A stretch of DNA of 64,000 nucleotides from Clitoria ternatea (taxonomy: Eukaryota; Streptophyta; Magnoliopsida; Fabales; Fabaceae): assembly GCA_037962975.1 (NCBI GenBank), contig CM075673.1, positions 119,369,001 to 119,433,000 on the forward strand. The letters are read 5' to 3'. Numbering within the stretch: the stretch's first letter is position 1; the number at the start of each line of letters is the position of its first letter. Positions 22,736 through 32,278 of the stretch are shown here, piece after piece. Under the pieces are notes generated by a model. That model searched no databases and was not told the origin of the DNA. It saw nothing but the letters and a program-made list of their open reading frames with translations. The position numbers and the translations under genes are program-made.

Positions 22736-25661
22736 ATGAACAATGAAATAAGGAACATACTACTTACTCTTTAAACGAAGCATTATTTTAGTCAAGATAT
22801 AACCGATATATTTTCTAGAATAAGAATAAATAAAATAATAAAAATAACCTACAACGTCTGAAAAACTGGTGGGACCTAACAACTTGAGGACAAATATTAC
22901 GAGGCTGGAAACACACAGATACCCAAGGATCAAATGGTAAAACTTAAATAATACGTTTTTCATCATGAAGATATTTTTGGAGGATTAAAACTAGAGCATA
23001 CACCGGGTACGCTGGAGGACATTCACGTCCGATCTCTGAGGAGAATCTTGGGAGTACAACCGGGACGGAAACCCAATGGCATCAGAGTCGCGCCTGAAGC
23101 CGGGTTAGACGATGCAAGTCTGGTGTACTTTGACTAAATGACGGAATGTAACTATGATCGTGTAGAGCCAAGTGACAGGATAATATAATGATTAGAACCT
23201 GTGAGTTCATTCGTACCTTATGATGATTAAATAATGATTGGGGGACTTGGTGAGCTCTGATCGCTCTAGTATGGAAACGTTGTGCTAAAGAATGAGATAA
23301 TGGTGATGGTGGATTGGTTTATTGGGCCCACATGCATCATGAGACTTAAACTTAAGATAAATTATAATAAACCTAACTCATGCATTCCATAACAACATTA
23401 TTGATTGTTATAGTTGTAAATATGTTAACTGTATTATTTATGTTATATTATCTGTTGACTAGATATGCCCGCACCGGGAACCTTCAGGGTCTGGGGTATA
23501 TACTCACCCTTTCTGATTAATAATAACAGAGGAGCTAGGAAACCAAGAACCGGAGTACGAAGAACAGCAATACGTTGGACCAACTGGAGCACTCAATAAA
23601 AGTAGGATATATGTAGTTGAATATTTATAAATAAATAATAAGACAATGGATGACTGTATGTATTTAAGGGTGCCTATGTGCCTCATTCTGTTAAGAGTAC
23701 AATTACTTATAGTTTGTGAATGACTATGTGAATTACCTAATATTCGCTTCCACTGATCTGCCATTATTTTACTTACAAAAAAAAAATTTACTTTTTCTAA
23801 AAACTTTTAACCTCTTAGTTAAATAGGATGATCCTATAGAAGGGTCTATCTTATTTAACCAAGGGTGTTACATATGGGTTATGGATTGGAAGACATCAAT
23901 GATGCAAAATCCTAAGGTGGGGTGCATTTAATGCAAGTTTTGTGAAGGTATAAATGGGTACACAAAAATAGCAATAAATATGGTAGAAAAAGATGGACAT
24001 TAATGACGGTTTTTGAGTTTTTTGATAAATCCCTAACCCTTGGAATTAAGGGAAATGTAAAATGTGAGTGGAATATGTGTTTAATGATGTTAGGGAACAT
24101 TATTAATGAAGAGGAATTGCCATTGATGATGGTTGGTGGTTATTAATGATGAGTGATGACCATTGATAATGTTAAATGATTAATAATGGTGGTTGAAAGC
24201 CATTAATATGGAAACCCATAGATGGGTATGGTCCTTAAATGCATAATAATGATTTTGAGCACCCAACCCATGGTGGTTGTGGTGGATTAAGTGAAATAAA
24301 AGAGGTTTGAGGTTTAAAATGGTATAAACACCAAGTAGTTAATTAAGAGCATTTAAATATTGGTTGTTTGGATGGAAAATAATTGTATGGTACATTATGT
24401 GATGTAGGAAACGACCCCATCGACGAAGCGGGACCTTCAGACCGCGGTAATTTCTACTTCTCTTGAGGTAGGAGGGGGTAACATTCCTAAATGCATGATT
24501 TCATCCATTATTGATGTGTATGTATGAATGTGTTATCCTAATTTGGCTTGGATGAATATCGATGTTTATGTGATTGAAATGCATTTAGAATAAATTGTAT
24601 TATATGGTAAATGTTGTTGGGATGATGATTATGTGTTGAATTTGATTCATGGTAATGTGACTTGTTTGTGAATGGCATTAAGACCATGGTTGAATTAATT
24701 GCAATTATGTTAGATATCCCATGACATGTAATTTGATGAATAATGATCGCCACTAACTATTGATATGAATGAAATCCAATGATAATCGGTAATGGTTGAG
24801 AATGATGCGGATATTGAATTTCACTAAGTGTTGGTGGTGAGTTGATGATTGTGGAGTGGCATTTTAGGATGCACAGTGTGAGAAATGCATTAATTGGAAT
24901 TTTCATCCATGGCATATCATACGCTGTCTAAGTAGGATGTTAAGGGTTCCAATAGGCGGGTCCAGTGGGAGGGTGACCCAGTGCACAGGTGAAATTATTG
25001 TTGTTCCCTAGTGATTCTTGGAATCACGAAGCTGCCCATAGTTTAGTGGCGAGGCACCCTATGTGGCGTGCCTAGTGGGTGGGTGGCTTTGTGATGAGTA
25101 AGTGACCTTGGTGTCCCTATGGGGCACGACTCTCTTGATGTGTGTTCAAGAGGGGCCCGTAGCACTTTTGGCAAGTGAAGCCATGTTGTTGATCCGCAAG
25201 TCACGGGGTGACTAGTGCTACATATGCGCGATAGCGGTTTGGTACCAGTAAAAAGGGTAATTTTATGCATGCAATTAATGACATAAGTGTACACATTTAC
25301 TACTACAGTAGGGGCATAGTAGCACACTTATGCTTGAACCATATTTTAAATGATGTTATTTCTCACAGTCAAATCCGTGATTTGATAATGATTCCTTGTG
25401 CATATGCATTAGCCATAAGAGCATTTGCATATAACCAAAGATATACCGAGTTTGGTAGCCCGTGGTAGCAATGGATGACTAATAAATAAAGAGAAAGAGA
25501 AGGTGGAACTAACCTTAAATGTGTGTTGGTATTTGATGAGATTGCCAATGATTTGATACATATGTTGTAAATGTGTTGATTGGAACATGTGCTATGTTGA
25601 AATGAAATAATATGATATGTGAAAGGATCATACGATTCTCTTTGAGGAATATATGTTGTGC

Positions 25662-25682
25662 ACATATATATATATATATATG
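25662..25682. repeat. (TA)n microsatellite
   Basis: Short run of about nine TA units inside the solo LTR. Confidence 0.85.
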
Positions 25683-26509
25683 TATCATCATAATATATGA
25701 TTTTAATTCATTTGGTATATGTTACTCACCTCCCAATTGTTATTTTTAAAGGTTGATGTAGGTATGTTAGACATCCTACCCCTTTTTGGAGGTTAAGTAA
25801 TGGTGGAGGTAAATATGGAAAAGGAAGCCCTTGTGCCTTGGCCGACAACCGTGTCTGTAAAAAGCACAATGTTTATGTTTTGTATATGATATTTGAATAG
25901 TTATAGATATTGATTTTGAGGGTCATGTGTGAAAATTAAAGCTTAGTGTTTTGGAAGGCTAATTTTTGGTTATGACCTTAACAATAATTGATGTTAATTA
26001 TGATACAATGATTTCCATGTTGTATTGATGAATGAATACTGATAATGAAATTTTTATAGCCAATTGATGGCATTGATGCTTATGTTGGGGGAAATCCATG
26101 GATTGATGAACTATTTAAAATGTGAGGTTATATTCATGATGTTTATGCATAATTAAGGAACTGATAGGATCATATAGAGACTTAGGAGGTTTGGATGCTA
26201 CGAAATAGTTTCAATGGTGCTTATGCATGATTTAAAACTTGTAGAAACTGGAATGCGGCAATTCCAGTTAGAATTGACCCTTGAGTTGCACAAAAATACT
26301 TTAAAATGGGCTAAACGCATTTCTGCGCATAAGTCTCTCATTTTTGGGAATTTTTGAGTGCGGCCAGTGACTACACGTCATAAATGGTGTATATTAGGTG
26401 GTGTCAAAAATTGGTGGTGATTGGATTTCATATGAAAGAGTTAGGGTAGTTGGAAGTTGGAATTTGCAACTTTTTAGTGCATTTTCTACAATCTGTTGCA
26501 GTTTGTTGT

Positions 26510-26805
26510 CATGAATCGATTCATGATTTAACTTGAATCAATTTATAAGCTACTAGATTTGCATGAATCGATTCATGAATTATCTTGAATCGATTCATGG
26601 CCTACTGGCTTCCATGGTGGTGTTTTCTAGAATTCCTTGAATCCATTCATGTAGTTCATTGAATCGATTCATAGCTTACTACTTGGTTAGGATTGCTTTC
26701 CAATTCGCATAAATCGATTCACACAGGTCTTGAATCGATTCATAGACTTCTGTTTTGCTATTCTGGATCCCCAATTCATATGAATCATTCATGGTTTGCT
26801 CGAAT
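26510..26805. repeat. Array of TGAATCGATTCA palindromes in the solo LTR
   Basis: Five exact copies of the 12-bp palindrome TGAATCGATTCA start at 26512, 26564, 26586, 26660 and 26731, with about five near-copies between them. They tend to come in pairs with about 22-30 bp between starts. No frame explains them. Confidence 0.9.
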
Positions 26806-27200
26806 CGATTCATGGCTTGTTATTTGCCAACTTTTCTTAAGTTTTGATGCTTGCTTGATGTGTGTGAGACATGGCTTTGTTTCCTTGCTTTTCATGCATG
26901 TTTTCTTAGATTATTCCTCATACCCACTCTTGCTTTTGAATTAATATACGTTTTCGCTAAACACTCGCATGGTGATTGAGTAATTGTTTACTAAGTTACT
27001 ATTTGTATAAAATAACTACCTTCTCATATCGTCATATATGGGATACGTATTTAAATGGTCTGGGGTTAATTATTGAATTTTTTAATTATGGTGTTCTTTT
27101 TTTGACAATTATTTAAATCACGAAAAATTTATCCTCACTTTTAATATCTAATTAATATTATCTTTAATATTATTTACCGGATTAAGGGCGCCACAGTCTC

Positions 27201-28064
27201 GCGAAAGCTGAAGGTGCAGAGGATGATGGACCTATAGCTGGTGGTATGGCGCAGTTCAACTCAATGAACTTGCGGTCAATGGAAGGTCGAATCGGAGAAG
27301 TAGAGTTAACATCTACCCCATGAGTTTTATATAGTCCAGTGATGAAGGCTGGGAATCCCAATGTCACCTTCGGTGTAACACCAGAGATAGTGGTCTTTGA
27401 GTCTGACTGAGAAAACCGGAAGATCTCCTTAGAAATGATACTTGCTATATCAACAGAAATGTTAGAGAGAATGCAATATAACAGGTTGTATCTAGGGATG
27501 GGAAGATCTGAAACGTAGTTGGTGGGAATGACGTTGGCCAACAGAAAAGCAGTCCATACTCTAGTAAGAATATTCATATCCTTACGCAGCAAACGAATAG
27601 GAAAGCCACCCGGTCCGTCTTGGAAGTGATGGCCTAGCAAACAAAGAGTCTTTTCCAAGTCACTCAAAGAAAAGATGATTCTTTCTTCTAAGCTCTCCAT
27701 AACTGCAAAGCTCCCCACCATCTAGTCGCATAATGTCTCCCAAATGACTCTTAATGGTGTCTCTGGAGTAGGATATCCAAGTGCCTCTGATAAAGGCCTT
27801 CTGCTCTAAGGAACCCTCTTTGTTCCATGCATTCACATAGAACTCTCGGACAATCTCTGGGTCAAACTTTAACCTGGGGTTGGCTAGTCTTAGCCACCTC
27901 CAGTCCTCCAAAGTGTTTATGAAAGCATCACAATCACCTAGTCAGAGGTCCACTCTCCTCTCTGTAATAAATGCCTAGTTCTGGATGTTCTCGAATCTCT
28001 TTGCTCTTTTTGCATCCCGAAAGTGTTGGCCCCATGGAGGAGAAGGCTTAATGTCCTTTGACAT
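27201..28064 (-). pseudogene. N-terminal part of the Athila env-position gene (plant transposon protein domain)
   Basis: The minus strand from a plausible ATG at 28062-28064 encodes a damaged protein with the known pattern of plant-transposon-protein domains: LKFDPEIVREFYVNAW, then a FIRGTWISYSRDTI-like block, and after a frameshift near 27700 a TRVWTAFLLANVIPTNYVSD block followed by PRYNLLYCILSNISV. Two in-frame stops lie near 27930-27980. It ends in a Ser/Pro-rich stretch at the junction with the solo LTR and continues in phase at 12478. It lies after integrase, as in Athila. Function is unknown. Confidence 0.7.
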
Positions 28065-28832
28065 TTGCCTTTATCCCCACGGCCTCTCTCCAGTTAATCT
28101 GCAGGTGGAGGGTCGGTGTTCTTGGTGCAAACCATCGTGAATCACCAAAGACTTATGCAAAATGAACGCCCAACCAAAAAATTCAAAATACAATCAGAGA
28201 CACCTAACAATAGTCATGCCTAAATAGAATAACCACTAAAAGGTAAGGCAACATTTAAACAGGGCATGACAAATAATGACACCATTAACAAGGTAATTTA
28301 ATCCAGCCAGCACAATGCATTATATAATTTTTTTTTCAAACCAAGAAAATAGGCCACAATGAGCAAATATGCAGTAGCCAAACAAAGTGCCATCTTCATT
28401 TTTAACAAACCAACTCTAATTTGGCAAAGGCACAAACCAATCTGAACAAAAGCAATTAAACATCCAACAACCACATTACACCACAATTTGAGCAACGTGC
28501 GATTGACAATGTCAGGTTACATTCATTAACAGAATTCAAAGGTAAAACAAGTGCCTAAAATAGAGCACACTAAAAAGTACAATATATTCAACACTTCTAA
28601 AAGCGCAATGTATTTCAAAAATTAGAACCATCACCGAAAGCACCAATGTATATTCAATATGAGTGGTAAGCAGTAGGCACCTACATTACACTGAGTTCCA
28701 AGCTCCAAAAGAAATAAAAAATAGAGCACAAATAAAACAATGGGAACCACAACTTGTAGATTCATAACTCGCAATGAAAGCACCAAGTTCTATCACAGAA
28801 ATGACATAAACATGAGCATAAAATAAAGAATC
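28065..28832 (-). other. Athila spacer between integrase and the env-position gene (left part)
   Basis: AT-rich, A-rich on the plus strand, with no convincing reading frame. It continues at 41565 beyond the Tat element. The duplication GAATC (28828-28832) marks the insertion point. Confidence 0.6.
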
Positions 28833-28959
28833 TGATCCGGTCCCAACACCGGCCCCCAAGAGCATGGCTTTAATACTTTGCCAGATCAGCATTTCGAACA
28901 AGAGAAGTACGCTTCGAATACATTATAATTGTTTCTATACGGAGTACATACAAACAGGG

Positions 28960-29095
28960 CAAGTAACTCCGCCAAGGCATGTTACTCCGCCAAGGTGTTT
29001 TACTCCTCCAACGTTTGTAACTCCGCCAAGGAAGAAAATATCGAATACCTTATGCATGAAATATCCCTAATGCATATTACTCCGCCAAGCCATAG
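28960..29095. repeat. ACTCCGCCAAGG motif cluster in the Tat 5' LTR
   Basis: Four to five copies of ACTCCGCCAAG or close variants at spacings of about 16-75 bp. The 3' LTR has the same cluster (40770-40905), with one copy closer to consensus than here. Further ACTCCGCC words occur at 29590-29650. Confidence 0.8.
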
Positions 29096-29380
29096 GCTCA
29101 ACACAGGCGGAATATTGAATTTCCCATACTGCGTAGCGAGCCCATACTTATAACCCCGGCACGAGACTGACTCTGTCTTGAGAGGTTGAAAATGGGAATC
29201 ACGCTGTCACGCATTAAAGGGAAAAACAAATAAAATAATAAAGCATTCACGCTTTCCAAGTAAGTGGAAACACCCACTACAATAACAGTGCTTACAAACG
29301 GCGCAGGGACCCACTACCTTTCCAGCATAATGCCTGAAAACAAGGAACGGGTCCCACCAATAATGGAGCACCAGTAACAG

Positions 29381-29390
29381 GTATATAAAC
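29381..29390 (+). promoter_or_regulatory. TATA box of the Tat 5' LTR
   Basis: GTATATAAAC in the middle of the LTR, about 370 bp before its end, is a plausible RNA polymerase II promoter for the element transcript. The 3' LTR has the same sequence at 41190-41199. Confidence 0.7.
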
Positions 29391-29750
29391 CTCAGCAAAA
29401 AGGTATATGGGGATCCCCAATTCTAAACCTTACACTCTCTTACTTGCATAATTCTCTCAGATTTGCTTTCTAAGTCTAAGAGTATTCTGAAATACTGACT
29501 TGAGTGTCGGAGAATAATTGCAGGTACCACCACCAATTGTGTCAAGGCAAAGAAAACAACTTCAGGCGGACTACTACACCGCCACAGAGTGAGTTACACT
29601 CCGCCCCAGTGTGGATTATACTCCGCCCAATACACAAGGACACTCCGTATTTGCATCTGTATAACATACCCTTGTATCAGATTGACATTACATGTACATT
29701 TTGAGCTGTTTCAGAATCATAACTTTACACCCCTTGTAAAGGACAGTTCA

Positions 29751-29769
29751 TTGGCACGCCCAGTGGGAC
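29751..29769 (+). promoter_or_regulatory. Primer-binding site of the Tat element
   Basis: TTGGCACGCCCAGTGGGAC follows the 5' LTR directly. This form is seen in Tat-group elements. I did not identify the matching tRNA with certainty. Confidence 0.7.
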
Positions 29770-29824
29770 CTGTAAATTTGGTATTCCCACAATCTTTGAT
29801 CAATCTCCATTACATTCATCATTA

Positions 29825-31339
29825 ATGGAAAGACCAGGACCAGAGGTGCAGACTGAGGATTCTCCTCCACGCAATCCTAGACGTCTCAACTTTGACAACG
29901 ATGCTCACAAAAAGGCAACGCACGCTGACTCTCCAGATCCGAGAGATGACATGATCAGGATGCTGAGAGAAGAAATTGCTGAGCTTCGTCGTGAAAAGGC
30001 AAATCATACTCACGAGAGAGCAGGTCCTGCAAAACAGCCGCATCATGAGGCGCATGCACAGGAGGAATTAAGTACTCCTAGCTACTCTCGCATCCCTACT
30101 TACATGGAAGAGCAACGAAGCCTTCCACTGGCAAATGCTCAACACCAAGAGGGAAGGAGAGTAGGCTCAATCGCATCCCCCTTGGGGTACAAGATGAGTA
30201 TCCCATTTTCCAAAAGGCTCATGAATGCGCATGTCCCGAGACATTTGCAGACCATGCAACCTATTTCCATAGGAAAATACACTGGGGAAACAGATCCTTC
30301 TAAGCATCTAGATGCTTATATCTACGAGGCTATGTTCCTAGGTGCAGAAGAAGATGTCATGTGCAGAATGTTCCCCAGAACCCTTACAGGTGAAGCTCTT
30401 AGTTGGTTCAAGAGTTTACCTTCAGGTTCCATTGATTCATGGGAGGACCTGGCTACAACTTTTGGCAGCCACTTCGTGATCTCTAGGGATGCACCTAGAA
30501 CCTCTCATACCTTGGCTCAGATCAAGCAAGGTGACAAAGAATCTCTGAAGGATTTCCTTAAGAGATTCTATAAGGAGGCAGCCATGGTTCCTGATCTGAC
30601 AGAAGCAATACAGTTGCATATCCTTATTGAGGCTATGCAGCCAAAGTCACCTTTTGCTCTGTCGTTGGCAAAGGGACCTCCATCTACGATGGAGGAATTT
30701 CGCAGGAAGGCATCCAAGTATGTGGGTATTGAGATGCATCTGGAAGCCACTGCATCTCGCAGTAAACCACCCACCGCAACTCCACACCATGACAAAGGTA
30801 AAGAAAAATCATCCAGGAATGATAAGTTACCTCAGAAAGACAAAGCAGGGAACCAGCCCTTCAAACAGCAAGATAGACGTGTGTTCAATTTCGCTCATTA
30901 TGCACCCCTGAACACGTCATATGAACAAATCTTGCGTGAAATAGGATGGACTACCCTTAACATTTATGGGATTCAACGTCCACCTCCAATCAGACGCGGT
31001 GGGAACCCAAAGAAATATTGTGAGTTCCATGAGTCAGTTGGCCATACCACGGAGGAGTGCAAGCAACTCAAAAATACCATTGAGGTACTCATTCGTGAAG
31101 GAGGCAAACTGAAACATTATTTGTTCAAGGGTAAATCTCACGATGAACCAGAGAGGTTTGAGAAAAGATCTCGTGATCGTTGTCCTGATCCTGATAACAC
31201 TCGGGAGCCAAAACGTACGGTGGCAACAGAAAAACAAAAGGGCATTGTTCTTGAGTCCGCCCAAAGAGAGCCAAGCCCAGAACCCAGATCACGGGGTAAA
31301 AGGCAGGTTGTAGATATGATTGCTAGGGGCTTCGCCTGA
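29825..31339 (+). CDS. gag: Gag polyprotein of the Tat-lineage element
   Basis: 504 codons from the first ATG after the primer site. An acidic N-terminal region with a short coiled-coil-like stretch (DDMIRMLREEIAELRREKA, residues 42-60) is followed by the retrotransposon Gag core: GKYTGETDPSKHLDAYIYEA (about 150-170), GEALSWFKSLPSGSI and SWEDLATTFGSHF. A Tat-type zinc-knuckle-like motif, YCEFHESVGHTTEEC, lies near residue 400, in a basic region. It would form the particle around element RNA. The frame ends at a TGA (31337-31339), but the same frame stays open after it into the protease. The stop may be a mutation in a single gag-pol frame or a readthrough site. Closely related proteins usually continue here. 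Confidence 0.92.
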   Translation: MERPGPEVQTEDSPPRNPRRLNFDNDAHKKATHADSPDPRDDMIRMLREEIAELRREKANHTHERAGPAKQPHHEAHAQEELSTPSYSRIPTYMEEQRSLPLANAQHQEGRRVGSIASPLGYKMSIPFSKRLMNAHVPRHLQTMQPISIGKYTGETDPSKHLDAYIYEAMFLGAEEDVMCRMFPRTLTGEALSWFKSLPSGSIDSWEDLATTFGSHFVISRDAPRTSHTLAQIKQGDKESLKDFLKRFYKEAAMVPDLTEAIQLHILIEAMQPKSPFALSLAKGPPSTMEEFRRKASKYVGIEMHLEATASRSKPPTATPHHDKGKEKSSRNDKLPQKDKAGNQPFKQQDRRVFNFAHYAPLNTSYEQILREIGWTTLNIYGIQRPPPIRRGGNPKKYCEFHESVGHTTEECKQLKNTIEVLIREGGKLKHYLFKGKSHDEPERFEKRSRDRCPDPDNTREPKRTVATEKQKGIVLESAQREPSPEPRSRGKRQVVDMIARGFA

Positions 31340-32278
31340 GGCGGACCCTCAAACACCGCCAGGAAAAATCATCATCGTATGATCTTGTTTATGCAAGGCA
31401 AGTGTAAGGAATATCGTCCATTCAGGAACGGGGTCCAGACTCCGCCTATAACCTTCACAGATGATGATTTTGGCCCTACTATTCCTGAGGGAGATGATGC
31501 AGTAGTGATTATTGCAGTAATCGCTAATATGGATGTAAAACGCATCCTAATTGATCAGGGAAGTTCCTGCGACGTTATCTTTTATGACTGTTTTAAACGC
31601 ATGGGACTCACTAATGCTGATTTGCAGCCTTATACACAGGACCTTACAGCCTTTAATGGCGCCAAACAGCCCACTAAAGGCTACTTGGACACAAGGATCA
31701 CTTTTGATGGCGAGCCTGGTGCAAGAACTGTGAAATCCAGGATTCTTGTCATTGATGTTAAATCTCCATACAATGGCATCATTGGGCGGCCCACTCTGAA
31801 TGCCATGGAAGCCATCGTTTCAACCCCCCACTTGTTAATCAAGTTCATTGATAAAGATAATCAAGTCTCATCTGTAAGGAGGGACCAGGAGATGGCTCGT
31901 TATTGTTACAATTTGAGTCTTAACATGGTGAAGCTTGAAACCATGGCTAAGAAAAGAAAATTGAACGAAGGAAGCAGTGCGGCGGCATCCGTCAATTTGG
32001 TGGATCTTGACCCCAGGGCGGAGTCTTCTATAGACCCACTGAATCCTTTGAAACCAACCCCTGATGGTGGCTCCAAGTCTATTGTTTTAGGCGGCACCCC
32101 GGAGCAAATCACAAACATCAATGACAAACTGGAGGCTAACATGGAAGCAAGACTGATTGCACTCCTCCATGAATACAAAGAAATTTTTGCTTGGACCGCT
32201 GCAGACATGCCTGGCATGGATCCTAACTTTTGTTGTCATCGCCTGGCGGTGTATCCTGAAACTAAGCCAGTGGCATAA
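31340..32278 (+). CDS. pol: Protease region of Tat Pol (gag-pol frame, bounded by stops)
   Basis: In the same frame as gag. The first ATG is at 31379; the codons from 31340 look like the usual GGPSNTARK-type continuation in Tat proteins. The protease active site is ILIDQGSSCDVIF (residues about 57-69 from the ATG), with the catalytic Asp and the Gly-Ser of the family. The YNGIIGRPTLNAM block follows at about 130. A lysine-rich linker leads to HEYKEIFAWTAADMPGMDP, the start of the RT region. It ends at a TAA (32276-32278), where an amino acid codon would be expected, and reading continues in the same frame downstream. Confidence 0.88.
   Translation, partial: GGPSNTARKNHHRMILFMQGKCKEYRPFRNGVQTPPITFTDDDFGPTIPEGDDAVVIIAVIANMDVKRILIDQGSSCDVIFYDCFKRMGLTNADLQPYTQDLTAFNGAKQPTKGYLDTRITFDGEPGARTVKSRILVIDVKSPYNGIIGRPTLNAMEAIVSTPHLLIKFIDKDNQVSSVRRDQEMARYCYNLSLNMVKLETMAKKRKLNEGSSAAASVNLVDLDPRAESSIDPLNPLKPTPDGGSKSIVLGGTPEQITNINDKLEANMEARLIALLHEYKEIFAWTAADMPGMDPNFCCHRLAVYPETKPVA

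Larger units (their letters stand above)
13159..23872 (+). mobile_element. Chromovirus-like Ty3/gypsy element (Tekay/Del type), non-autonomous
   Basis: A 10.7-kb element with LTRs at 13159-15951 and 20164-23872 and the perfect target duplication TATGG (13154-13158 and 23873-23877). It has an initiator-tRNA-Met-type primer site, gag with one zinc knuckle, protease, RT, RNase H, a truncated integrase, and a short chromodomain-like end, then a polypurine tract. The coding region has several stops, a frameshift near 18720, a Gly-to-Arg change in the protease motif and a deletion in the integrase. It therefore cannot encode its own movement now. It sits within the solo LTR at 12479-27195. The LTRs differ by a few percent in the parts I compared. 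Confidence 0.92.
20164..23872 (+). repeat. 3' LTR of the 13.2-kb chromovirus
   Basis: Starts TGTAACATCCC and ends GGGTGTTACA, followed by the target duplication TATGG. It is the fuller of the two LTR copies. It contains the 15-bp-type array (20330-21640), a segment missing from the 5' LTR (about 21,560-22,430), a trinucleotide microsatellite (22574-22735), and the conserved terminal third. Confidence 0.9.
12479..27195 (+). mobile_element. Chromovirus-type solo LTR (about 4.0 kb) inside the Athila, interrupted by another element
   Basis: The LTR runs 12479-13158, then resumes at 23878 and ends at 27195. It starts TGTAACATCC and ends GGGCGCCACA. The flanks are GTCTA (12474-12478) and GTCTC (27196-27200), a 5-bp target duplication with one difference. 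No primer site, gag or pol lies between its ends other than those of the nested element at 13159-23872, so it is a solo LTR. It broke the env-position gene of the Athila. Its own signature is an array of TGAATCGATTCA palindromes near 26.6 kb. Confidence 0.82.
23873..27195 (+). repeat. Right part of the interrupted solo LTR
   Basis: Continues the LTR that begins at 12479, after the TATGG duplication. It is non-coding, with a block at about 24900-25230 rich in short direct repeats, a short TA microsatellite near 25662-25682 and the TGAATCGATTCA array at 26510-26805. It ends GGGCGCCACA at 27195, directly before the Athila env-position coding sequence. Confidence 0.8.
28833..29750 (+). repeat. 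5' LTR of the Tat-lineage element
   Basis: Starts TGATCCGGTCCC and ends GGACAGTTCA. It contains about five ACTCCGCCAAGG-like motifs at 28966-29090 and a TATA box at about 29382. Its length equals that of the 3' LTR, and no insertion separates them. Confidence 0.92.

Noticed and set aside
25043..25665. Antisense frames of 94 and 98 codons
   Set aside because: Inside the solo LTR, no domain, composition like the surrounding non-coding DNA.
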